DNA of 64,000 bases from Moraxella osloensis (GTDB lineage Bacteria; Pseudomonadota; Gammaproteobacteria; Pseudomonadales; Moraxellaceae). Location: the NCBI RefSeq assembly GCF_009867135.1, contig NZ_CP047226.1:682001-746000 (forward strand), read 5' to 3'. Below, piece after piece: positions 1 through 7,844 of the stretch. Both the position numbers and the translations under genes were made by a program. The notes under the pieces are model-generated. The model saw nothing but the letters and a program-made list of their open reading frames with translations, made no database searches and had not been told where the DNA came from. Position 1 is the stretch's first letter; every line of letters begins with the position of its first letter.

Positions 1-273
1 TTGCTTGCCGAACGCTTGGCGCAGTATCAAGCGGATGTCAAATTTTCTGCCTTAACGCGGTCACCTATCGCCATCCATGCTGATAGCGCCGTGACTAGCG
101 TCATCAAGTTCTTTGACCATTATGGCTTGGGCATGACCAATTTTGTTTACAATGTGACGCCTGAGGCGTGGGATTGGGTGCTGTTGTGCGTGGAAACCCC
201 CCAAGATAGCGTGGATGAGATTTGGCAGCGCTTTGATAATGTCATGGTAATTTCACCTAGCTCCGAAATCTGA
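1..273 (+). CDS. TRSP-domain phosphoribosyltransferase, C-terminal part (partial)
   Basis: The frame is open from the first base, so the gene starts upstream of the window. The visible 90 residues carry the tetrapeptide TRSP at residues 19-22, followed by a hydrophobic IAIHAD segment. This matches the TRSP domain that follows a phosphoribosyltransferase (PRTase_2) domain in operons associated with tellurium-resistance genes. The family assignment rests on this motif plus the three genes that follow, all typical of the same module. The catalytic PRTase domain would lie outside the window and cannot be seen. The TGA stop lies inside a duplicated 11-bp unit. The catalytic reaction is unknown for this family; a role in making a nucleoside-like metabolite has been predicted from gene context. 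Confidence 0.7.
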   Translation: MLAERLAQYQADVKFSALTRSPIAIHADSAVTSVIKFFDHYGLGMTNFVYNVTPEAWDWVLLCVETPQDSVDEIWQRFDNVMVISPSSEI

Positions 274-345
274 TACCCGAAATCTGACATTCTAAACCTG
301 ACAACCGAAGTGCGATATCTGAAGTCCGACAACCAAAACCCAATC
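263..345. repeat. Imperfect 14-bp tandem repeat containing a stop codon
   Basis: CCGAAATCTGA occurs at 263-273 and again at 277-287. More decayed copies (CCGAAGTGCGATATCTGA and a CCGACAACC remnant) continue to about 345. The stop codon TGA of the upstream gene is the last three bases of the first copy. Confidence 0.7.
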
Positions 346-390
346 AGCCACAAAATCGATAAAAGTTAAGTTTGATAAAAGTGAGTGTGA

Positions 391-1221
391 ATGACCGATT
401 TTTTTAAACCCGAAGCCCGTTTTTTTGAATCAAAAGTCGCGCTAGTCAAGCCTTATGCTTTGATGGATTTGGATGATACCTTGTTTCAAACCCAGCGAAA
501 AATTGCAGCTTGGCAATTGCCAATGGATGGGTTAGTGGCGGCGACCGTCGATAAGCAGAATGCGCCATTGAGCTTTTTGACCCCAAAGCAATGCCATTTT
601 TTTAATTGGTTATCCCAATCAACGGAGCTCATCCCCGTCACCGCAAGAGATACCACTGAGATTATGCGCGTCAAACTGCCGTTTGATAGTTGGCAAGTTT
701 TGACCCACGGTGCAGTGATTGTAGCGCCATCGGGGCAGCTTTGTGCGCGTTGGCAGCGGCTAATGGCAGGGCAATTGGTGGCGCTACAACCCAAACTGAC
801 CCAGCTTATGGCGCGATTGGCAGGGTTTGAAGCACTACGCATAACCCCACATTATGAACACTTTATAGTAGATAATAACGCGACGGATTTGATGGTATAT
901 GTCGCCATCAAACATCAGCATAAAGACCACGATGCTTTGCTGCAGTTTGCGGCACAGCTGCCGAGCCTGCTAAATGAGGTGCCGGATTTGGACGATGAGT
1001 TTTATATCCATGTTAATGCCAATAACTTGGCATTGTTGCCGCACGTCGTCAACAAACATCACGCGATGCGTTTTTTGCTCGATTATCATTTGGATAAAAA
1101 CCGCCCTTGTTTTGGTTTTGGTGATAGCTTGGCGGATTTGCCGTTTTTACAATTATTGGACTGGTATGGCACGCCCAATCGAGGGCAACTGCATGATGCT
1201 ATCAGTCAAGGGTGCTTATAA
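391..1221 (+). CDS. HAD-superfamily hydrolase of the Ter-type biosynthetic module
   Basis: The 276-residue protein has HAD motif I as DLDDT at residues 26-30 (nucleophile D26, acid/base D28). Motif II is near the VTARDT segment, and motif IV is GDSLAD at 244-249. The length and the cap between motifs II and IV resemble sucrose-phosphatase/Cof-type HADs, so a phosphatase acting on a small phosphorylated compound is likely. It sits between two phosphoribosyltransferase genes and ends 2 bp before the next start codon, which suggests one transcript. Similar HADs are regular members of the module found beside TerD-type genes. The substrate is unknown. There is no signal peptide, so it should act in the cytoplasm. 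Confidence 0.85.
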   Translation: MTDFFKPEARFFESKVALVKPYALMDLDDTLFQTQRKIAAWQLPMDGLVAATVDKQNAPLSFLTPKQCHFFNWLSQSTELIPVTARDTTEIMRVKLPFDSWQVLTHGAVIVAPSGQLCARWQRLMAGQLVALQPKLTQLMARLAGFEALRITPHYEHFIVDNNATDLMVYVAIKHQHKDHDALLQFAAQLPSLLNEVPDLDDEFYIHVNANNLALLPHVVNKHHAMRFLLDYHLDKNRPCFGFGDSLADLPFLQLLDWYGTPNRGQLHDAISQGCL

Positions 1222-1223
1222 TC

Positions 1224-2360
1224 ATGACAATTCAGGCTAATTTTTCGGGTAGTTATTTACCTCCTGAGGTTACCTTGCTGCTCGATATCGTCAGTGCTGA
1301 TAGCGTCAATGATATCAGCCCAACCCAAAAAGAAGCGTTAATCCAATCAGGTCAGCGCCATTATTCAGATATGCTGACGCTTGAAAAGCCGCCCAGCGCC
1401 ACACATGAAGCCTTATACAATCAAGCATTGGCGGCAGGCAAACAGCGCATGGCAAATGATGTCACAAGCCTTGCCTTTAGCTTACATCAGCTATTTCATG
1501 CTTGCGTGAGTGCCTCGCAGCCGCTGATATTGGTCAGTCTCGTGCGGGCAGGATTGCCGATTGGGGTATTGCTGCAAAAAGCGCTTAGTGATGCCTCTGC
1601 TAGCTATGCGTTAGCCAGTCAGCATTACGGGGTGAGTATCATCCGTGACCGCGGGCTTGACCCTGTTGCTTTGCAATATATTTTGCAGCAGCATCCCCAT
1701 AGCCCGATTGTGTTTGTCGATGGTTGGACGGGTAAAGGGGCTATCTATGGTGAATTGCAACGAAGTTTAGCCCAAATCACTGATAAACAGCAACAAGCGC
1801 AACTGTTTCACCAAGGTGAGGGGGTGATTCCACTGGTGACGTTGGCAGATCCTGCTGGGGTGGCTTGGCTATCGGCAAGTAATGATGATTGGCTGATGCC
1901 CGCAAGTTTGCTCAATAGCACTGTCTCTGGGTTGATATCGCGAACCCTGTATCGTGAGCCCAGTGATGGACTGCACCAAGCAGTGTATTATGACAAGTTA
2001 CAGCTTTGGGATCGCAGTGGCGAGTTTATCCAAACCATTGATGCGCTGCGTCAGCAAATACCTTTACCAACGCCGCTAACGGGCAAGTTACTGCCGACTT
2101 TTGCCACCCAGTCTGTGATAGATGACTTGGCGGCGCGCTTTGCCATCAACAATCGCAACCGTATCAAACCCACCATTGCCGAGGCGACCCGCGCGATATT
2201 ACGGCGCGACCCTGAGTGTGTGTTGGTCAATGAGATGGCAGACGGACAAGATACAGCATTACTGCGTCATCTTTGTGAGGAAAAAAATATTCAATTAATT
2301 GCAGATGCCAGTATTGCACCTTACCAAGCTGTCACCATTATTAAGAACAGAAGCCAATGA
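1224..2360 (+). CDS. PRTase_1 phosphoribosyltransferase with C-terminal PELOTA-like domain (often annotated StiP family)
   Basis: The protein has 378 residues. The N-terminal two thirds show the phosphoribosyltransferase family traits VSLVRAG (about 104-110), IIRDRGLD (139-146) and VDGWTGKGA (165-173), which match the PRTase_1 family of Ter-associated operons. The last ~90 residues (NRIKPT...VLVNEMADG...IQLIADAS) resemble the PELOTA-like, L7Ae-type RNA-binding domain usually fused to this enzyme. Databases often call it a cysteine protease, but I see no protease signature. I chose the ATG at 1224 because AAGGG lies about 10 bases upstream; a GTG at 1212 would overlap the HAD gene. The predicted role is transfer of a phosphoribosyl group to an unknown base; this comes from family and context. 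Confidence 0.8.
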   Translation: MTIQANFSGSYLPPEVTLLLDIVSADSVNDISPTQKEALIQSGQRHYSDMLTLEKPPSATHEALYNQALAAGKQRMANDVTSLAFSLHQLFHACVSASQPLILVSLVRAGLPIGVLLQKALSDASASYALASQHYGVSIIRDRGLDPVALQYILQQHPHSPIVFVDGWTGKGAIYGELQRSLAQITDKQQQAQLFHQGEGVIPLVTLADPAGVAWLSASNDDWLMPASLLNSTVSGLISRTLYREPSDGLHQAVYYDKLQLWDRSGEFIQTIDALRQQIPLPTPLTGKLLPTFATQSVIDDLAARFAINNRNRIKPTIAEATRAILRRDPECVLVNEMADGQDTALLRHLCEEKNIQLIADASIAPYQAVTIIKNRSQ

Positions 2361-2437
2361 TGACCGCGTCTTTGCGCTCATCGACCTTGTTAACCGCCCA
2401 TTTATCCTAATCGCTCTTTTACGCACATTGTACTTTT

Positions 2438-3397
2438 ATGACACTATTACACCCTGTAAATCATTTTTTGGCTGCGTCTGTTGCCCCAACTATCAATCCC
2501 TACCAGTTGGGTGCGACGCTTTATATGCCAGCCACGCGCCAAGATATTTGGCAAATTATTAGCCAGCAAAAATTGGCTGAGATTGACAGTATCGTGATTT
2601 GTTTGGAAGATGCGGTAAGTGAAAGTGAAATTCCTGCCGCGCTCGCAAACTTAAAGCAGCTGCTTGCGACATGGGCTCAGCACGCCCAGACGCATGGTTT
2701 TGGCGATGAATCGCGCCCAATTTCACGCCCGATGGTATTTATCCGACCGCGCAACGCTTTGATGCTCACCGAGCTTGCCAGTTGGCAGTCGATTGCTTTG
2801 GTAGATGGCTTTGTATTACCCAAAATCGATATGCAAAGCCTTGCCGATTGGCGATTGGCTTGTCAGGCATTGCCATCGACACAGTTATTGATGCCGACCC
2901 TTGAGACTCGGCTCATCTTTAACCCGATACATAACCAAGAACTGGCGCTAGCTTTTAGCGAAGGGTTTAGCCAGTCGATTTTGGCACTGCGTATTGGCGG
3001 CAATGATTTATTTGCCTCGCTGCGCTTGCGTCGCCCATCCGATGTGACGATCTATCAAACCCCAGTCGGCATACTCATCTATCAGTTAATTGCGTGTTTT
3101 GTGCCGCAAGGTTTTTATTTGACCGCGCCCGTGTTTGAGTATTTGGATAAACCTGCCTTGTTCGCTGAAGAATTGCGTCAAGATGTCGCCTTGGGACTGG
3201 TGGGAAAAACCATCATTCATCCTGAGCAAATTGCCGCAGTCAAACAAGCTTTTTATGTCAATGACATAGAGCGCAGTCAAGCCACCGCGATTCTTGCCGC
3301 TGATGCTAAGGCAGTGTTCAAGCAAGATAACAGTATGCTTGAGCCAGCCACGCATCGCGCGTGGGCGACCAGTGTCATGCTCCGCGCCAATGTCTAA
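2438..3397 (+). CDS. CitE-like HpcH/HpaI aldolase/citrate lyase family protein
   Basis: The 319-residue protein is a TIM-barrel C-C lyase of the CitE type. CLEDAV (55-60) supplies the acidic pair after the second strand, FIRPRN the arginine, MPTLET the metal-ligand glutamate and IGGNDLFA the second ligand region. CitE homologues are a fixed part of the Ter-linked biosynthetic module and probably process a C-C bond in the metabolite or its precursor. It follows the PRTase gene by 77 bp. The ATG at 2438 has no good Shine-Dalgarno sequence, so translation may be weak or coupled to an upstream frame. Substrate and product are unknown. A housekeeping citrate lyase role is unlikely because no citCDFG genes are nearby. 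Confidence 0.85.
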   Translation: MTLLHPVNHFLAASVAPTINPYQLGATLYMPATRQDIWQIISQQKLAEIDSIVICLEDAVSESEIPAALANLKQLLATWAQHAQTHGFGDESRPISRPMVFIRPRNALMLTELASWQSIALVDGFVLPKIDMQSLADWRLACQALPSTQLLMPTLETRLIFNPIHNQELALAFSEGFSQSILALRIGGNDLFASLRLRRPSDVTIYQTPVGILIYQLIACFVPQGFYLTAPVFEYLDKPALFAEELRQDVALGLVGKTIIHPEQIAAVKQAFYVNDIERSQATAILAADAKAVFKQDNSMLEPATHRAWATSVMLRANV

Positions 3398-3438
3398 AAG
3401 CTAAGGTAAGGTTTAACAGCCAAGGTCTAACAGTTTGG
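3391..3438. repeat. Imperfect tandem repeat (~16 bp) at the 3' end of the CitE-like gene
   Basis: Three diverged copies of a unit like GTCTAAcAGCcAAGG can be aligned from 3391 to 3438. The first copy contains the TAA stop (3395-3397) of the CitE-like gene. Confidence 0.5.
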
Positions 3439-3562
3439 CGCATCAAAGTCAGATAACAAATCACTGACCGATAATTGAACAAAATTGCGCTATGATGACG
3501 GGTTAGCAGATAACAATAATTTATGATAACAATTTAACTGATAACCAGCATCATGGAAACCT

Positions 3563-4639
3563 ATGCAAGCAAACACTCTCCCCAGTCAGTCAGTAACGGT
3601 TATTTTTCAAGGTGGTATCAACGTTCACCAGCTAGGGCAGGGCGGCGATGACGGCAGTGATTTTATGGCTAACGTTGCCAAAACCCGAGCAGCCTTACCC
3701 CATGCAACCATTGTATTATCGACTTGGGATACGCTTGCGTTGCCCGCCGCGTTTGACAGCGCCGAAAAATTGGGTATCGATCAGCTGATTTTAAACCCAG
3801 ATCCTGGTGGTCTACCCAATATCAAATTTGGCTACGACGCCCCTAACAACGTCAATCGACAAATTATCTCAACGCAAGCGGGGTTAAACCAAGTCAGCAC
3901 CGAATATGCGCTGAAACTGCGCACCGATAGCTACTTGCTCAATGACAATCTACTACAATTTTATCGCTATTATACCCAGCAAGTAACATTACATTCCCAG
4001 CGCCATTTATCCTCAAAAAGTAAAGGAACCGACTACTCGCCGATTGTGGTGCCGTCGTTTTTTACCATTGACCCCAGTATGTTTGAGCATATGGCGTTTC
4101 ATATCAGCGATTGGGCGCAGTTTGGCAAGACCGATCGACTGCAGGCATTTTGGTCGGCACCCCTGATGAGTCGTGACAATGCCACTTATTTTGAGTCGCA
4201 TGCACAAGATGTCGATGCCAAATTTGCGGACAATACTTTTCGCGCGCGGTTGGCTGTCGAGCAGCATATTGCCAGTCATTATGCCAATCAAATCGGATAC
4301 GCTGCCACGCCAAGCTATTACAATGAGCTCAACGAGCAGATTCTAGACGCGCACAAGGCATTTTTGGCGAGTGAAGTGATTGTGCTTGATATGACAGACT
4401 ACGGACTACGGTTACCCAAATACGCGTGGACATTGACCGATGCTTTTATGGCGATGAACTGCATTAGCCATGATGACTGGTATCAGCTATTTTATCAACA
4501 TTGGTATCCCAACCAAGTTGACCAAACCCGCTTGGCGCATGCAGATGAACGAGCGATGATGAAAAGTATTGCCGCGGCAGAGTTTTATCAAAACAGTCCA
4601 GTCGATCAACAGCAGATTTTCTCGCGTCTTTATCCCTAA
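3563..4639 (+). CDS. WavE-like lipopolysaccharide synthesis family protein
   Basis: The 358-residue soluble protein starts its fold with VTVIFQGG and contains NVNRQIISTQAGL and YALKLRTDSYL, the signature of the WavE family named after the Vibrio cholerae LPS core cluster. These proteins look like small glycosyltransferase-type enzymes, but their reaction has not been established. There is no signal peptide or membrane segment, so action at the cytoplasmic face is likely. It is convergent with the nucleotidyltransferase-kinase-HAD operon and shares a bidirectional terminator with it. I infer a role in surface glycan assembly. Start 3563 has a GGAAA element about 6 bases upstream. Confidence 0.7.
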   Translation: MQANTLPSQSVTVIFQGGINVHQLGQGGDDGSDFMANVAKTRAALPHATIVLSTWDTLALPAAFDSAEKLGIDQLILNPDPGGLPNIKFGYDAPNNVNRQIISTQAGLNQVSTEYALKLRTDSYLLNDNLLQFYRYYTQQVTLHSQRHLSSKSKGTDYSPIVVPSFFTIDPSMFEHMAFHISDWAQFGKTDRLQAFWSAPLMSRDNATYFESHAQDVDAKFADNTFRARLAVEQHIASHYANQIGYAATPSYYNELNEQILDAHKAFLASEVIVLDMTDYGLRLPKYAWTLTDAFMAMNCISHDDWYQLFYQHWYPNQVDQTRLAHADERAMMKSIAAAEFYQNSPVDQQQIFSRLYP

Positions 4640-4650
4640 ATCCGCTAAAT

Positions 4651-4686
4651 AAAAAAGCTTACCCAACAGATGGTAAGCTTTTTTTT
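4651..4686. terminator. Bidirectional rho-independent terminator
   Basis: A near-perfect hairpin (AAGCTTACC, loop CAACAGAT, GGTAAGCTT) is flanked by an A-run on the left and a T-run on the right. It can stop both the WavE-like gene (+) and the convergent nucleotidyltransferase operon (-). Confidence 0.9.
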
Positions 4687-4709
4687 CAACAGTTAAATAA
4701 TTAAACGCC

Positions 4710-4751
4710 AATTTTTAAACATCAATCTTTAAACATCAACCTTTAAACCGT
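4710..4751. repeat. 14-bp tandem repeat, three copies, containing a stop codon
   Basis: The copies are AATTTTTAAACATC (4710-4723), AATCTTTAAACATC (4724-4737) and AACCTTTAAACCGT (4738-4751). The stop codon of the minus-strand nucleotidyltransferase (4729-4731) and its last codons are made of this repeat. Confidence 0.85.
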
Positions 4752-5472
4752 GGGCTTTAAGCGCTTGGTATTCATCCGGCGTACCGCAAAAATCAATGTC
4801 GTCATCCGTGATTTTGACATAGCCGACCCTGCCGCCTTGCGCGATTAATAAATTATACATGGGGGCGATATAATATTCGTTGTTAACCGTCAACTGTTGG
4901 GCAACCGCTTGGTGAAACAACGATAGATACTGCTGCTTGGATTTAAAATAATACAAGCCATCACTGCAAAGATTGGAGATACGCTGTTTTTCAGTGGTTT
5001 TAATCACCTTATCATCGTCATCGACGGCGATAAATGACCAATGGTCGCCTTCGCCTTCAAATACTTCTAAATAGCCATCAACAGACTCTACCCAGTCAGG
5101 TTTTTCAAACCCATAGCGAAAGGTATCGATGTTAAAAATATAAATCGGCTCATCGTCATCAATGCTAGCATTACCGAGTCCAAGTCCCAGTCCAAGCGCT
5201 ACTGTTTCAGCTTGCCCCGCTGTCTCGCCATCAAGCGTATGAATCATAAAATTGCGCACACCCAAGCGTGTTAATCGCTCAGCAACAAATCGCGGGGTAT
5301 CATACACATCGCGCACGATAAGCAAAAATAAATCGGTACTAAAATAGCGCTCAAACGACTTGATTGCCAAATCGAATACAATGGTATCGGCAATCGACAA
5401 TTGATACTTAGGCACCTCAAAGCCCGCCTTAAAAAAACGACTGCTTAAGCCTGCCATCGGAATTACGAACAT
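4729..5472 (-). CDS. Sugar/small-molecule nucleotidyltransferase (NTP_transferase family)
   Basis: The 247-residue protein begins with the nucleotidyltransferase signature MAGLSSRFFKAGFEVPK (glycine-rich loop at about 8-12, then PK at 21-22). The acidic metal site is in FNIDTFR. It should transfer a nucleotidyl group from an NTP to a phosphorylated substrate in the cytoplasm, as LicC-type and sugar-nucleotide enzymes do. Its start overlaps the upstream kinase-fusion gene by 10 bp, so the two are translated together. Together they suggest a phosphorylate-then-activate pathway for a glycan building block or decoration. The exact substrate cannot be read from the sequence. The C-terminus is encoded by a tandem repeat. 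Confidence 0.75.
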   Translation of the reverse strand: MFVIPMAGLSSRFFKAGFEVPKYQLSIADTIVFDLAIKSFERYFSTDLFLLIVRDVYDTPRFVAERLTRLGVRNFMIHTLDGETAGQAETVALGLGLGLGNASIDDDEPIYIFNIDTFRYGFEKPDWVESVDGYLEVFEGEGDHWSFIAVDDDDKVIKTTEKQRISNLCSDGLYYFKSKQQYLSLFHQAVAQQLTVNNEYYIAPMYNLLIAQGGRVGYVKITDDDIDFCGTPDEYQALKAHGLKVDV

Positions 5473-6989
5473 GTCACTGCCTCCATCACATACATTTTGT
5501 ATAAACGATACGCATTGAGCAGCATGGCACGCTGGCGATCGGGTCTATCTGCGTGCAAGGGTAGCATGGATAAAAACAATAATACTACCGCTGGCATGAT
5601 AGATTCTGTGGTCATGTCATTGACCCAGGTGCCAGCAAAAAATTCTTGCTGGATTTGCTCCAAACGCTTATCAATATCAAATCGTATATCGCTACCGCTA
5701 GGGCTATCGATAATTTCATAACGCCCTGCGATGATAAAATCATACATACCAATCACAGAATGGGTGAGCTTGGCTAAATCATAGCTTGCGTTACCAAAAA
5801 TACTAAAATTACCGTTAGAATCCGTGCCTCGTGGGTCAAAAACTTTTACCCGGCGACCGCGCATGTCATACATTATGTTGCTAAAGCATAAATCGCCATG
5901 CATGACACTCACGGTGTTTGGCAGTGCCAAGGCTTTGTCGATACAATCCTGCGCAATCTCTAGCGTACTGCCAAGCATCGTTTCATCATATATCACAGGT
6001 TGGTTCAAATCGACATCAGCATCATCGGCATACGCGTATAGCCGCTTTAAGGTTTTTTTATGGTACAAATCTTCGGCATACGATTTGGCAAACCCGGTTT
6101 CGATATGGCGATGCACGTCGGACTGATTGGCCATACTAAAAAATTCTTTTAATAGCTGAAAAATATGTTGCCAAAATTCAGTGGTATTTAACCCATGCAC
6201 ATACAACTCATTGAGCGGTAATAATGGCAAGAACTCTAAGCTATAACTAAACTGTCCGTCCACTTGCTGATAATCAATCAACTGCGGGGTAAAACGTCTG
6301 AGTGGCGCAGGGATATGGGTGTACCAATAAATTTCCGCTTCAATTTTGTTGTTGTCATCACTGCTTTTTGTGACAATGCCCTCACGAATCTGCAGTGAAT
6401 TAAAGGCGCGTTCGGTGGTCATATTGGCGCGGGCATGAATATAATGGACAAAATTACTGCAATCATAATACGGCTCAATGTTGACCGATTTCATTGCGAT
6501 AGCTTGTTGGTACAAATAAATCGCCCGTACAAAATTTTTCTTACTAATCGCCAGCGCTTTAATCAACGCCAATCGTGAGGAAAAGGCAAAATACCCAATC
6601 CAATCGGTGGGACTTTCCTTCACTTTTTTGGTTTGCTGCCAGTCGTATAGGCGCGTTTTATCTGACACGCCAATACAATCTGAGCAATCAACTAACTGGG
6701 GTAAAAATACATCCCCTTGAATGATACGAATATGTTGGTAAGATTTATCAATCGCCAAATTAAGCACATATAAAATGGTCTCAGCCAATGCCAAATTTTC
6801 AGCGATTGTCACCACTTCAATGGGCAGAGACTCAATCACCGCCTTTTCATTGGGAAAGTGTTGGCGTACCACATCGACTTGAAGCTGTAATAGTTTTTTA
6901 TTGCCGATGGGCAGCATACAAGGCGGAATGCGTCCAATTTCTGCTTCAAATTCGGCATTGACATAGGAAGAGGCGTTAATGAGTATCAT
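5463..6989 (-). CDS. Fusion of nucleotidyltransferase-like domain and APH-type phosphotransferase
   Basis: In this 508-residue protein, residues 1 to ~210 resemble a nucleotidyltransferase fold (IPPCMLPIGNKKLLQLQ resembles the substrate loop, with IIQGDVFLP as a possible metal site), but the classical glycine-rich GxGTR loop is missing. The C-terminal half is an aminoglycoside/choline-kinase-like domain with the catalytic loop HGDLCFSN (364-371) and metal motif FDPRG (384-388). Such kinases in glycan loci phosphorylate small molecules such as choline, sugars or polyols. It overlaps the downstream nucleotidyltransferase and lies 45 bp after a small HAD gene, all on one strand. AAGGTAA sits 9 bases before the ATG. 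An antibiotic-resistance role is unlikely given the context. Confidence 0.7.
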   Translation of the reverse strand: MILINASSYVNAEFEAEIGRIPPCMLPIGNKKLLQLQVDVVRQHFPNEKAVIESLPIEVVTIAENLALAETILYVLNLAIDKSYQHIRIIQGDVFLPQLVDCSDCIGVSDKTRLYDWQQTKKVKESPTDWIGYFAFSSRLALIKALAISKKNFVRAIYLYQQAIAMKSVNIEPYYDCSNFVHYIHARANMTTERAFNSLQIREGIVTKSSDDNNKIEAEIYWYTHIPAPLRRFTPQLIDYQQVDGQFSYSLEFLPLLPLNELYVHGLNTTEFWQHIFQLLKEFFSMANQSDVHRHIETGFAKSYAEDLYHKKTLKRLYAYADDADVDLNQPVIYDETMLGSTLEIAQDCIDKALALPNTVSVMHGDLCFSNIMYDMRGRRVKVFDPRGTDSNGNFSIFGNASYDLAKLTHSVIGMYDFIIAGRYEIIDSPSGSDIRFDIDKRLEQIQQEFFAGTWVNDMTTESIMPAVVLLFLSMLPLHADRPDRQRAMLLNAYRLYKMYVMEAVTCS

Positions 6990-7034
6990 GGCGTTAAATT
7001 ACCTTAAATGTCGTTATTGTCGTTTTATTTTTTA

Positions 7035-7406
7035 TTAAGGTGTTAAATCAAGCAGCTGGCAAATCTCTGCATAGCTTAACTTGACCAATTCGTCGGGTCG
7101 AATAGCTTTGTCATCCACATAAAACCCTTCAAAGCCGCACCAAGGTTTACCCACGTATAATTCATCATACGGGATATCATGTCGTCCCAGCCAATCGATG
7201 ATAATTGGCAACGTGTTTTTATTAATAGCGCCAATATTGCCTTGATAGGTGCGCATATTGCGACTGGTATTGATGACAATGGTAAACCCTTGTCGATGAT
7301 AGTCTCTAAGTTTTTCGATAACTTCGGTGATGGGTTGGGCATTGGCATAGTCGCCGTTTTGGGTGGTGCATAGGGTATTATCTAGGTCAAAGATTAGCCG
7401 CTTCAT
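7035..7406 (-). CDS. Small HAD-family capsule/polysaccharide phosphatase-like protein
   Basis: This compact 123-residue HAD protein has motif I as FDLDNTL (D7, D9), motif II as NTSRN, a lysine in GKPW and the acidic motif IV in YVDDKAIRPDE. Stand-alone small HADs of this type occur in capsule and LPS loci beside nucleotidyltransferases. It is the first gene of the three-gene minus-strand set, with the kinase fusion next, so it probably dephosphorylates an intermediate of the same pathway. AGGA lies upstream of the ATG at 7406. The substrate is unknown. Confidence 0.75.
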   Translation of the reverse strand: MKRLIFDLDNTLCTTQNGDYANAQPITEVIEKLRDYHRQGFTIVINTSRNMRTYQGNIGAINKNTLPIIIDWLGRHDIPYDELYVGKPWCGFEGFYVDDKAIRPDELVKLSYAEICQLLDLTP

Positions 7407-7844
7407 TGTTATTATGTTCCTAATATGGCAGTGATAGACTTAAACTAAAAATTTTTGTATTTATAATAAAATCAAATAGTTGATTGTTATTTTAACTTCC
7501 ATACCTTAAAACGAATCCCTACCAAATCATATTACTTATTCATTACTTATTGTAATTTTAGGTAAGAATACAAGAAAAAAATCGATTATAGGGCTTAATC
7601 ACAATGCTTAATATTGGCTAGACGGCTTTTAACCAATTAATCAATCGATGTTGACAATTTTTGAGAGTAAGCCATAGCACGAAAAATGCAGGAAAAAGCG
7701 GGTAAGAGCCTGATGAATCTAAATGAAATAGGTTGTGATTTAATGAAAAATTGGCTTTTACTAATGATGGATTGATAGGCTAAAAGATTAAAAGGCGAAA
7801 AAGCTAGAAGAACAGTAAGCAAAACGCGGCAAGGCGTGGAAAGT
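7407..7844. other. Intergenic region between HAD and beta-helix genes
   Basis: This AT-rich spacer of about 440 bp lies between two minus-strand genes. It presumably carries the promoter of the HAD-kinase-nucleotidyltransferase set at its left end and the 3' untranslated region of the beta-helix gene at its right end. I find no convincing gene or strong terminator. Confidence 0.4.

Noticed and set aside
2299-2562. An open frame bridging the PRTase and CitE-like genes
   Set aside because: It overlaps both well-supported genes in another phase. The translation has no recognisable domain.
5463-6989. Aminoglycoside resistance gene
   Set aside because: The kinase domain has the APH fold motif, but it is fused to a nucleotidyltransferase-like domain and overlaps a glycan-type gene, so a biosynthetic role fits better.
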